Notes under the pieces: generated by a model
What the model was told of the DNA's origin: nothing
The model's input: the letters and a program-made list of their open reading frames with translations, nothing else
Databases searched by the model: none
Shown here: positions 7,968 to 16,385 of the stretch, piece by piece
Position numbering within the stretch: the first letter of the stretch is position 1
How the letters are laid out: each line of letters opens with the position of its first letter
Origin: Phycisphaerales bacterium
Lineage (GTDB): Bacteria; Planctomycetota; Phycisphaerae; Tepidisphaerales; Tepidisphaeraceae
Assembly (NCBI GenBank): GCA_020847545.1
Contig: JADLBV010000001.1
Coordinates: 1-64,000, forward strand
Direction of reading: 5' to 3'
DNA: 64,000 nucleotides
Made by a program: the position numbers and the translations under genes

Positions 7968-10900
7968 TTATGCGGGGAGGGCAATGGGCACGGCCACCTG
8001 CTGCCGCATCCGCAGCCAGCGGCGACGGCGGATCCAATAGAACAGCACCGGGATCATCAAATCGACCACTTCGTCGCTGATGAGCAGCCCACCCAGCACC
8101 GGGGCGGCCATCGGGCGCATGATCTCGGCGCCGGTGCCGGTGGCCCAGAGCATCGGCACCAGGCCGACGATCGCGACCCCTTCGGTCAGCAGTTTTGGGC
8201 GCAGGCGATGCACCGCCCCTTCGATCACGGCCTGGCGCAATTCGGCGAGGGTTTCGATTTTTTCCAATCCACCATGCCGGTCGATCGCATCGCGCAGATA
8301 GACCAGCATGATGACGCCCGTCTGTGTCGCCATGCCAAACGCCGCGACATATCCGATGGAGACGATGACGCTGAAATTGAAATCGAACAGCGCTTGGAAG
8401 ATCACCGACCCGCACAACGCGCCCACCACCGCCAGCAGCACCAGCAGCGTGTCCATCATCTCGCGGAAGGTGATGAACAGCAGGAACAGGATCGCGAGGA
8501 TCACCATCGGGAAGATCACCACCATGGTCTGACGGGCGCGAACCTGGTGTTCAAATTCGCCTGACCATTCGATCGACATTCCGGTGCCGGCCAGTTCGGC
8601 CTCGATGGGACGGATCGCCTGCCGGGCCTCTTCGACAAAGCCGACGATGTCGCGGTCGCGCACGTTTAATGTGACGTAATTGCGCAGCCGGCCATTTTCG
8701 CTTTTGATCATCGCCGGGCCTTCGACGATGCGGATGTCCGCCACCATCCGCAGCGGGATTTGCACCATCGGCGGTTCGCCGCCTTCGGTTTTTTCATCCT
8801 GTGCAGGCAACAGCAGTTTGGCGGGTGAGGTTCGCGCCTCCACCAACACATTGCCGATGGCCTGCGGGTCCTGCCAGTAGGCCCGCGCGTAGCGCAATCG
8901 CACCGGAAAACGCTGCCGGCCTTCGACCGTCCGCGTGATTTGCTGGCCACCCATCGCGGCCTCCACGGCCATCGCGACATCGCTCATATTGACGCCGTAA
9001 CGGGCGGCGTTTTCGCGGTTGATGGTGATTTCGAGATAACTTTTGCCGGTTGCCTGGTCGGCCACCACATCCACCGCGCCGGGCACCTGCCTCAGCCGGG
9101 TGGCGATCTGGTTGCTGATCCGCTGCAGGTCGGCGACCGAATCTTCCAATGACCGGCCGGTGGGACCGAACACTTTCACGCCGATCTGCGTGCGCACGCC
9201 GGTGGAGAGCATGTTGACGCGATTGATGATCGGCTGTGTCCACGCGTTGCCCCAGCCGGGCATCTGCAAATCGCTGTCCATCTCGCGCAGCAAATCCTGC
9301 TTGCTCTTGTGCCACAGGAACAACTTGCCGGCCAGCGGTTGATCGAATCCTTTGCGAAATTCCGAAATTTTCTGATCATCGGGAACCTGCACGACATACC
9401 CTTCAATTCGGGCCTCGCGCAGCAGCTCATCGGTCAGCAGGGTATTGATCGTAGCAACCGCATGATCGAACAGTTCCCAATCGAGGTGGTGCATTCGCTG
9501 GCGCCACAATTGGTCGTATCGGCCGCCCAGTTTCTCCCTTACCTGCTGTGAAAAATCGAGAGACTGACCACCGAGCGAATTTTTGATCCAATCGAGCGCC
9601 ACCCGCCAGGTTGGCGGGTTGGAAATCAGCAAATCCTCCCGGTCATCCACCCATTTGCGATCCACCATTTCGCGCCGAAATGTCTGAAGCAGATCATCCA
9701 CCTGTTCCTGACGCGGGGTGAGGGGCCAGGGGGTCTGTTTCTGTAAAGCCTGTGCAATCAACACGTTGCGATCTTCCGTAGTGGGTTCGTGTTTCAACGC
9801 CACATGGCCATCGTGCGGTGGCAATGATTTGATCTGTGTGATCAACTCGTCGAGCGCCAGCTCCACCAGTTGTCGATACACCTGCGGCTCAAATTCATCC
9901 TGCTTTTGCCGGACGAATTCCCGCATCTGTCGATCATATTCCGTCACCGTTTGCATGGTGGCCGCGTTTAACAGCGTCGATTCATCCGCATCGGCCGGCG
10001 GTTTGATCCAGCCGCGATCTTTCATCTGTTGAAGGATCATCGCGGCCTGCGCCTCGGCATCGTCGAAATGGATCATGCGCTTGGGCCAAAGATGTTTTGG
10101 CCGCAGCGTGATGATGGTTTCGATCATGTCGATGGGGGAAGGGTCGGTGCTGGTGTCCGCCCGGCCGATTTTGCCGACGGCCGACTCCACCTCCGGAAAC
10201 GTGCGCAAAATGCGGTCGCGCACCGAAATGTCATCCACCGCCTGCGCCATCGTCACGCGCGGGGATGTGGTGGGCATGTCGAGAATGCTCCCCTCATCCA
10301 GTGATGGCATGAATTCACTTCCCAGCTTGCGGAACCGCGTATCGGCCAGCAGCGCCACCAGCAGCAACGACAGCACCGCCGCCCCGCGCAACGACCATTT
10401 GCCCCGCCGGGTTCCCAGCAGGACAAATACCGCCCCCACACCCACCGCCAGCGCGGAAACAAAATGCGAGTTGATGAAGGCGGCCGCCAGGACCATGATG
10501 ATCGCCAAAATCCACCAGACCACGCCGGGGCGGTCGATCATCCATGAGAGGAGCGGTTTATAAATGTCGATGAAGCTGCGGACGAGGCGGTTGTCCATCT
10601 CGCCGCGCAGTCGGCCGCGGATGAAGATCGGGATCAACGCCGGCACCAGCGTCACCGCCAACACCGCCACGCCGATCATGGCAAAGCTCTTGGTAAAGGC
10701 GAGCGGGTGGCTGAGTTTCCCCTCCTGACCGCCGAAGGCGAAAATCGGCAAAAAGGAGATCAGCATGATCAACACGCTGAAGAAGATCGGCCGGCCGACC
10801 AGTCGGCACGATTTGACCACGATTTCGGTGGTGTTGCCGCGCACTTTTTGCGTGCCGAACCGATCATGCAGGTCGTGCGTGGCGTTCTCCACCATCACCA

Positions 10901-12110
10901 CGGCCGCATCGACCAGGATGCCGATGCTGATGGCGATGCCGCTGAGGGACATGATGTTGCTGGGGATGTTCAGATAAAACATGAACAAAAAGCTGACCAG
11001 CACCGCCAGCGGCAGTGTGATGCAGACCACAAAGGCCGAGCGAAAGTGCATCAGGATGAGCAAAATCGCCAGACTCGCGATGATGATCTCCTCCTTGAGC
11101 GTGCCGGTGACGGTGTGGATGGCGCTTTCGATCAGTCGGGTGCGGTCGTAAAACGGCACGATTTGCACGCCTTCGGGAAGGCCGCTTTGGATCTGGCGGA
11201 TTTTCTCCTTGATGGCCGCCGTCACCGCCAGCGGGTTTTCGCCGTAACGCATCATCACCACGCCCCCCACGGCCTCGCGCCCATCCTTTTCCAGGGCGCT
11301 GCGCCGAAATTCCGGCCCCAGTTGCACGGTGGCGACATCCTTGAGCCGCACCGCCACCCCCTTGCGCGAGACCACCTCCACGTTTTCCAAATCCTCAACC
11401 CCCTTGAGCCACCCCACCCCGCGCACAAGGTATTCACCATTGGGTTCGGCGATCACCTTGCCGCCGACGCTCATGTTGCTGTTGGCGATGGCGGTGTAGA
11501 GCGCCCCCAGCGGCAGGTCATACACGCGCAGCTTGGCCGGATCGACATCGACCTGATATTCGCGCACGAACCCGCCGACGCCGGCGACTTCGGCGACGCC
11601 GTTGACGCTGTTGAGCTGATACCGCACCGTCCAGTCCTGAATCGCGCGCAGTTCATCGAGCGACAATCCCTTGCCTTCAAGCGTGTACCAGAAAATTTGT
11701 CCCAGCGCGGTTGCATCCGGCGCCAGATAGGGGGTCACACCCTCCGGCATGGAGGCCTGCGCCGTCGCCAGCCGTTCCAGCACGCGCGTGCGCGCGAAAT
11801 AAAAGTCGGTTTTATCATCGAAGATGACGTTGATCATCGAGAAATTGAATTCGCTCGACGACCGCACCGCCTTCACCCCCGCCAACCCCTGCAATTGCAC
11901 GCTCAGCGGGTAGGTGATCTGCTCCTCGATGTCCTGCGGGCTGCGCCCCATCCAGTCGGCGAAGACGATCACCTGGTTTTCCGACAAATCCGGTATCGCA
12001 TCCACCGGCGTGTGCAGCACCGCATAAGTGCCCCACAACGCGATGCCCAGCCACGCGATGATCACCATCGCCCGGTTTCTCACGCAAAATTCGATGATTC
12101 CGGCAATCAT
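7968..12110 (-). CDS. cusA: CusA-like Cu(I)/Ag(I) RND efflux pump, with a ~265-residue insertion
   Basis: This inner-membrane RND pump exports monovalent copper or silver out of the periplasm using proton flow. The 1380-residue protein has the family N-terminus (DAIPDLSENQVIVF, DWMGRSPQDIEEQITYPL), the proton-relay helix with D401 (GISIGILVDAAVVMVEN) and a C-terminal RND half. Three methionines equivalent to the CusA Cu/Ag ligands are kept: M612 (DMPTT), M662 (DMIETII) and M967 (NMLSTGV). This argues for CusA rather than the Zn/Co/Cd-type CzcA. Usual length is about 1045 residues. The excess is mainly a charged, helix-rich insertion at about 680-945, between M662 and M967, plus extra hydrophobic residues near 552-590. 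Starts four bases after the cusB stop. Confidence 0.95.
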   Translation of the reverse strand: MIAGIIEFCVRNRAMVIIAWLGIALWGTYAVLHTPVDAIPDLSENQVIVFADWMGRSPQDIEEQITYPLSVQLQGLAGVKAVRSSSEFNFSMINVIFDDKTDFYFARTRVLERLATAQASMPEGVTPYLAPDATALGQIFWYTLEGKGLSLDELRAIQDWTVRYQLNSVNGVAEVAGVGGFVREYQVDVDPAKLRVYDLPLGALYTAIANSNMSVGGKVIAEPNGEYLVRGVGWLKGVEDLENVEVVSRKGVAVRLKDVATVQLGPEFRRSALEKDGREAVGGVVMMRYGENPLAVTAAIKEKIRQIQSGLPEGVQIVPFYDRTRLIESAIHTVTGTLKEEIIIASLAILLILMHFRSAFVVCITLPLAVLVSFLFMFYLNIPSNIMSLSGIAISIGILVDAAVVMVENATHDLHDRFGTQKVRGNTTEIVVKSCRLVGRPIFFSVLIMLISFLPIFAFGGQEGKLSHPLAFTKSFAMIGVAVLAVTLVPALIPIFIRGRLRGEMDNRLVRSFIDIYKPLLSWMIDRPGVVWWILAIIMVLAAAFINSHFVSALAVGVGAVFVLLGTRRGKWSLRGAAVLSLLLVALLADTRFRKLGSEFMPSLDEGSILDMPTTSPRVTMAQAVDDISVRDRILRTFPEVESAVGKIGRADTSTDPSPIDMIETIITLRPKHLWPKRMIHFDDAEAQAAMILQQMKDRGWIKPPADADESTLLNAATMQTVTEYDRQMREFVRQKQDEFEPQVYRQLVELALDELITQIKSLPPHDGHVALKHEPTTEDRNVLIAQALQKQTPWPLTPRQEQVDDLLQTFRREMVDRKWVDDREDLLISNPPTWRVALDWIKNSLGGQSLDFSQQVREKLGGRYDQLWRQRMHHLDWELFDHAVATINTLLTDELLREARIEGYVVQVPDDQKISEFRKGFDQPLAGKLFLWHKSKQDLLREMDSDLQMPGWGNAWTQPIINRVNMLSTGVRTQIGVKVFGPTGRSLEDSVADLQRISNQIATRLRQVPGAVDVVADQATGKSYLEITINRENAARYGVNMSDVAMAVEAAMGGQQITRTVEGRQRFPVRLRYARAYWQDPQAIGNVLVEARTSPAKLLLPAQDEKTEGGEPPMVQIPLRMVADIRIVEGPAMIKSENGRLRNYVTLNVRDRDIVGFVEEARQAIRPIEAELAGTGMSIEWSGEFEHQVRARQTMVVIFPMVILAILFLLFITFREMMDTLLVLLAVVGALCGSVIFQALFDFNFSVIVSIGYVAAFGMATQTGVIMLVYLRDAIDRHGGLEKIETLAELRQAVIEGAVHRLRPKLLTEGVAIVGLVPMLWATGTGAEIMRPMAAPVLGGLLISDEVVDLMIPVLFYWIRRRRWLRMRQQVAVPIALPA

Positions 12111-12114
12111 GGTT

Positions 12115-13935
12115 TCACCTTCCCCCCGGATTCAAACGGTTTTCCGAATCGACCAGAAACGCCCCGCGTGTCACCACGCGGTCCCCTTCGACCAGGCCGC
12201 TAAGAACCGGGAAATATCCCTGCGCCTCGGGGCCGGTGGTCACTTTTCGCAGATCGAACACCCCCGGATCGGATTCAACGTAAACCATCATGTCCCGCCC
12301 CGTGTTGATCACGGCCGAGCGCGGGATCGACAAAACAGCGCCGGCCGGCGCGGTGGAGGGCTGGGTTGTGGCGATGGGAACATTTGCCGCCGTGGGAAGT
12401 GTCTCAACGGCCGCGCCGCAGGTTGGCATTTCGCTGCCGTAATAGGGGTTGGAGGTGATTCCCCCCTGTTGCAGCCAATAGGGTTTGTCGGTCATGGGAC
12501 AGCGGAAGACCTGAATCGCCGCCGTCCCTTCCGGCACGCCGGTGGTCCGCCCGATCTCCATCATCGCCAGCGACACATCGCGAAACGTCTTTCGCAAATC
12601 GGCCAGATTCTGCCCCACCGACCGTTTGGCCGCATCGTCCAGCTTGTGATAAGCGTTTTCCAGCCGCGGATCACTCCCCAACGGCGACAATTCCGTCGCC
12701 AACCGTGTCAACTGATCCGCCACCCCCTCGGCCTTGTCATTCGCCAACAAATCGTGCGCGGCCAAATAAGGGGTCAGACCCCTTAGATAGACCTGCGCCT
12801 CGGCCGATTGTGTCGCCGGCCCGATGGCCGGCGGGGCGGACATTTCCCCGCCCGTCATCGGCACTGAAATGGCCGCCTCGGCGAACATTCCCGGCCGCAG
12901 GCGCAATTCGGGGTTGTCCACCTCCACACGGGCATCGAGCGTGCGCGTCTGCGGGTCCAGTTCAAACGACAAAAACGTCACCTGCCCCTTGAATGTTTCA
13001 TTGGGCAGCGCCTCCACCGTCACATTGACGGCCTGTCCGATACGCATCAAAGGCACATCCCGTTCATAAATCTTCGCCTGCAACCACAGCGTCTCCAGAT
13101 TGGCGATGGTGTACGGCCGATCGCCCACCTGCACATAAGACCCTTCATAGATGTCCTTGCGGATCACGATCCCGCTGATCGGGCTGGTGACAATCAAGTG
13201 TGTTGGCACCTGCCCCGACTGGTCATACTGAGCGTCCATCTTGTCCAGTTGTTCGCGGCTGATCCCCCACAGCACCAGCTTCTGCATCGACGCGTTATAG
13301 ACCGCCGAGGCATCCACCCTGGCTTCTGGGGATGCATCGGCCGGCAGGTCGTGGACGCGCTTTCGCGCCAACAGATATTCCCGCTGGGCGGTATAGACCT
13401 CCGGGCTGTAAATGGAATAAACCGCCTCCCCCTGTTTGATCGACTGCCCCGTGTACCCAATGAACAGTTCATCCGCGCGCCCGCCCACGCGGGCGCTGAG
13501 CTGTGCGACTTTGGTTTCGTTGTAATCCAGCACACCCAACGCCCGCACCTGTCGAACCAGCGTCCGCATCGAAACCATTGAGGTTTCGATCCCAGCCATC
13601 GCGATGCGCCTTGGTGTTAACTGCACGCGGGCCAGCACATCCTCCGGCAGCGCCTCTTTGCTCCCTTTTTTACGCTCGATCAGCGGCATTCCGCAGATCG
13701 GACAGATGCCCGGCCCTTCGCGCACCACATCCGGGTGCATCGAGCAGGTGTATTCGATGTCCGAAACCCGCTGTTCAACCGCCGCGGGCCGGGTCCATTT
13801 GTCCCAGTAATTCTGGATGTTCTCCCAATACCCCACCAGCAGCGCCGCGATGACAAAAACCATCACAAACCGCAGCCGCGCCATCGCCACTTTGCTGACC
13901 ACCCAGACATCGTGAAGAAATATCTTTTTGTTCAT
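12115..13935 (-). CDS. cusB: CusB-like periplasmic adaptor with two added metal-binding domains
   Basis: This membrane-fusion protein links the RND pump to the outer-membrane channel. The 606-residue protein has a membrane anchor (about 20-37). A heavy-metal-binding domain follows at 61-85 (YTCSMHPDV, GICPICGMPL), then the CusB core: barrel-sandwich hybrid (VGGRADELFIGYTGQSIKQGE; SPISGIVIRKDIYEGSYVQVGD) and beta-barrel to about 358. Between about 360 and 532, inside the membrane-proximal region, sits an insertion whose end (RCPMTDKPYWLQQGG, NPYYGSEMPTCG) matches the DUF3347 family found in copper-related proteins. The core resumes at AVLSIPRSAVINTGRD. Its start overlaps the cusC stop as ATGA, implying translational coupling. 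Confidence 0.93.
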   Translation of the reverse strand: MNKKIFLHDVWVVSKVAMARLRFVMVFVIAALLVGYWENIQNYWDKWTRPAAVEQRVSDIEYTCSMHPDVVREGPGICPICGMPLIERKKGSKEALPEDVLARVQLTPRRIAMAGIETSMVSMRTLVRQVRALGVLDYNETKVAQLSARVGGRADELFIGYTGQSIKQGEAVYSIYSPEVYTAQREYLLARKRVHDLPADASPEARVDASAVYNASMQKLVLWGISREQLDKMDAQYDQSGQVPTHLIVTSPISGIVIRKDIYEGSYVQVGDRPYTIANLETLWLQAKIYERDVPLMRIGQAVNVTVEALPNETFKGQVTFLSFELDPQTRTLDARVEVDNPELRLRPGMFAEAAISVPMTGGEMSAPPAIGPATQSAEAQVYLRGLTPYLAAHDLLANDKAEGVADQLTRLATELSPLGSDPRLENAYHKLDDAAKRSVGQNLADLRKTFRDVSLAMMEIGRTTGVPEGTAAIQVFRCPMTDKPYWLQQGGITSNPYYGSEMPTCGAAVETLPTAANVPIATTQPSTAPAGAVLSIPRSAVINTGRDMMVYVESDPGVFDLRKVTTGPEAQGYFPVLSGLVEGDRVVTRGAFLVDSENRLNPGGR

Positions 13936-15302
13936 GGTTGCACCTGTTGTTTGGGTTCACCGATCTGTTCCATCCGTTCAACATCCACCCCGGCCAATTC
14001 CTCCATCTCCGCCAGCCGTTGTTCGCGCGATGCCTTGGCCTCGACCAGCATCAATTTCACCTCCAGCAGGGTGCGCTGGCTGTCGATCAGTTCCGTAAAA
14101 GGCACCGACCCGGCCGAATAGGCCTGCCGCGAGCTGTCCAGCACCAACCGGGCGGCCGGCAAAATCCGGCTCTCCAGAAATTCCACCTGACGTTCGTTGT
14201 TGCGCATCGCGAACAACGCCGCCACAAACTGCGCGGATTTGTCCAAACCGGCCTGGTGGGCAATCGCCTCGGTCCCCCGCAACATCGCGCGGGCCTCCTT
14301 GATCGCCCCTTCAATTCCCACAAAATTGGTCGGAACCATCACCATCGCCCCCAGCATCCGCGACATGTCCCCCGTCAACGCCGCCATGGGGTTGATGTTG
14401 GGGATGTAGGCCATCCGCGCCAGTTCCAGCGCATCCTTCCGCCCCTCAACCTGCCTTGCCAATGCGGCCAACTCCGGATTGCCGGCCGCCGCCACCTGGA
14501 TCAGCTTCGCATCGTCGGCCGACAAAATGCGGGCCTGCGGCAACTGATCGGGCAACGCCAATTCCGCCATCGCCACCCGGCCCATCATCGCATTCAACGT
14601 CGCCCGCATCCGCGGAACCTGCGATTCCAGATTTTGCAGTTCATTTTCGGCCAGACGCTGCTGAATCTGCGCTTTCAATAAATCCTGCTGCTGACCTCCC
14701 GCCTGCAACCGGCTGGCGGCGGTTTGTGTCAACAGCCGCAACAATTCCAGATTCTCCCGCCCGATGCGCAGCCGTTGCGCCAACAGCGCCCAGTCGAGAT
14801 ATTGACTGATGACCTTGCGTTGAATCTCAAACCGCTTGGCCGCGAACCGATCACCGGCCGCACGAGCCTCCTCCAGCGCGATTTTGCCCCGTTTGGCGGT
14901 CTTGGTCGGAAATTCCAACCCATCCAGCTCGGCCGACAACGTGGTGCGATCCCAGGCGCTCATGCTCTGCGATGAGAACATGTATTCAAACCCCAGTTGC
15001 AGATCGACGTTGGGATAGGCCCCCGCCTGTTGCACCCGCGCCATGGCCGCCTGCCATTCAAAATAGCTCGATTCCAACTCGCCATTGCACAGCAGCGCCC
15101 GTTGCAACACCTGTTGCCAGGTGGCGTCGGCCGCCAACGGCTCAACAGGTCTGCTGGTCGGCGGCGATTCATAAATCTTCCCCGCGCGATCCACCCGATC
15201 CTGCTCCGCCGACCGTTCGCCCGGCGCCAACACGCACCCACCCGCCAACAGCGCCACGGCCAACCCGCAACCCACCGCGATGGTTTTAATGATTCCTGTC
15301 AT
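13932..15302 (-). CDS. cusC: CusC/TolC-like outer-membrane efflux lipoprotein
   Basis: This outer-membrane channel would complete the Cu/Ag efflux system. The 456-residue protein has a lipoprotein signal (MTGIIKTIAVGCGLAVALLAGGC, lipobox LAGGC) followed by long alpha-helical segments rich in Ala, Leu and Gln. The two halves show the TolC-type repeat pattern (ALLCNGELESSYFEWQAAMARVQQAGAYPN; YSAGSVPFTELIDSQRTLLEVKLMLVEA). Length fits the family (about 450). It precedes cusB with a four-base overlap. Assignment to the cus system rests mainly on operon position. Confidence 0.9.
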   Translation of the reverse strand: MTGIIKTIAVGCGLAVALLAGGCVLAPGERSAEQDRVDRAGKIYESPPTSRPVEPLAADATWQQVLQRALLCNGELESSYFEWQAAMARVQQAGAYPNVDLQLGFEYMFSSQSMSAWDRTTLSAELDGLEFPTKTAKRGKIALEEARAAGDRFAAKRFEIQRKVISQYLDWALLAQRLRIGRENLELLRLLTQTAASRLQAGGQQQDLLKAQIQQRLAENELQNLESQVPRMRATLNAMMGRVAMAELALPDQLPQARILSADDAKLIQVAAAGNPELAALARQVEGRKDALELARMAYIPNINPMAALTGDMSRMLGAMVMVPTNFVGIEGAIKEARAMLRGTEAIAHQAGLDKSAQFVAALFAMRNNERQVEFLESRILPAARLVLDSSRQAYSAGSVPFTELIDSQRTLLEVKLMLVEAKASREQRLAEMEELAGVDVERMEQIGEPKQQVQP

Positions 15303-15393
15303 AATCCATGTTCCACTGAAATTGATGATCCCGATCCGGCACGATTGGCGCGCGCAACATCATCCGCGCAACGCCATCAGCGCGCGGCGGGAT

Positions 15394-15819
15394 TCACAAT
15401 GTCAGCAAACAGGATTGATGAAACAGGTCTGTTAAGGAGATGAACTCAAGTCGATCCAGCGAAAGGGGCCAATCAACCCGTGCCGGTTGATCCAGTGTGA
15501 CCATCGCCGAATCAATCGCCACCGGCGTCATCGCCCAGTGCAACACGGCCAACGATGCGCCGGCCGGATTGGGAGCCACGGTGGGCGCTTTTTGCGCTTC
15601 ATCACAACGCTGGCGACAGGGATCGTTGTCCGTGGTCGGGGTCTGCTTCGGCTGATTGGACTTCTTGCAACAGGAATGATCCGACTTCATCTTCTTTGGC
15701 GTCGGTTCCGGCTGATTTGTTGTCCCCATCATGGACAAGCACAACGGCTGCGCCCCCAGGAGGCTGACTCCCAGAAACACCCGTAGCAAAATGGCGCCCA
15801 ATACAGCCATCGGCATCAT
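15394..15819 (-). CDS. Small exported Cys/His-rich protein heading the cus operon
   Basis: The 141-residue protein starts at ATG 15819 (a second ATG follows at once), with AAGGGG about seven bases upstream. A longer in-frame reading to 15999 lacks such a site. Residues 5-25 are hydrophobic and look like a signal sequence. A mature part rich in Lys, Pro and metal-ligand residues follows: HSCC (48-51), then CRQRC (68-72). I recognise no family. Its position 91 bases before cusC and its possible metal ligands suggest a periplasmic Cu/Ag-binding or sensing protein. Such proteins occur at the head of other planctomycete metal-efflux operons; that role is inference. Confidence 0.65.
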   Translation of the reverse strand: MMPMAVLGAILLRVFLGVSLLGAQPLCLSMMGTTNQPEPTPKKMKSDHSCCKKSNQPKQTPTTDNDPCRQRCDEAQKAPTVAPNPAGASLAVLHWAMTPVAIDSAMVTLDQPARVDWPLSLDRLEFISLTDLFHQSCLLTL

Positions 15820-15955
15820 TATAGCCCCTTTTATCTCATCGGGAAACCGGCATTTCGACCTTTGGCTCCTTATTGGGTCCGATAACCCCGACAAGTTCGC
15901 TTCAGTCAGGTCCGATTTGTGCCGATGCAAAGACTGGCATGAGATGAGGTGTAGT

Positions 15956-16375
15956 ATGGACGGTAAATCAATCGCCGCGGGCAAACATCCGCAATCCAAG
16001 GAACAAAACGACCATCGGTCCGAACTTCCAGACCGGCGTTCGCGCGCCGATCGTCGCCAGGTGACGGCCGAGGAATCCGGCTACACCGGCCCCGACCGCC
16101 GTGCCCCCATCGACCGCCGCACCGGCCTCGAACGCGGGCGCGGCCCCGGCCATCGTCTGCCCGAAGAACGCCGCAGTGCCGAGGAGGGTGAGATGAACAT
16201 CGCCCAATTCGAGTTCATCATGGCGATCGAAGCGTATAAAAAAGCCAACAAGCGCATGTATCCCACCTGGACCGAAATCCTCGAGGTGATCCATCAGCTT
16301 GGCTATCGCAAGGTCGAACCCCGGCAGGTCAAACTCGACAACGTCCCCGAAGCCCCTGTGGCGCGGGTGGCATAA
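15956..16375 (+). CDS. Small DRR-rich protein of unknown function
   Basis: The 139-residue protein starts at ATG 15956 with GAGG about nine bases upstream. The first half is highly charged and repetitive (PDRRSRADRRQ, GPDRRAPIDRRTG, LPEERRSAEE) and probably disordered. The second half is a compact predicted helical domain (MNIAQFEFIMAIEAYKKANK, YPTWTEILEVIHQLGYRKVEP) that recalls small winged-helix-like domains seen after DRR-rich tracts in other planctomycete proteins. I cannot name a function. It is transcribed divergently from the cus operon. Confidence 0.75.
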   Translation: MDGKSIAAGKHPQSKEQNDHRSELPDRRSRADRRQVTAEESGYTGPDRRAPIDRRTGLERGRGPGHRLPEERRSAEEGEMNIAQFEFIMAIEAYKKANKRMYPTWTEILEVIHQLGYRKVEPRQVKLDNVPEAPVARVA

Positions 16376-16385
16376 TTTGCCATTA

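Noticed and set aside
10707-12203. 498-codon His/Asp-rich frame on the plus strand across cusA
   Set aside because: It mirrors the codon usage of the cusA gene and has no recognisable motif; the cusA reading is conserved throughout.
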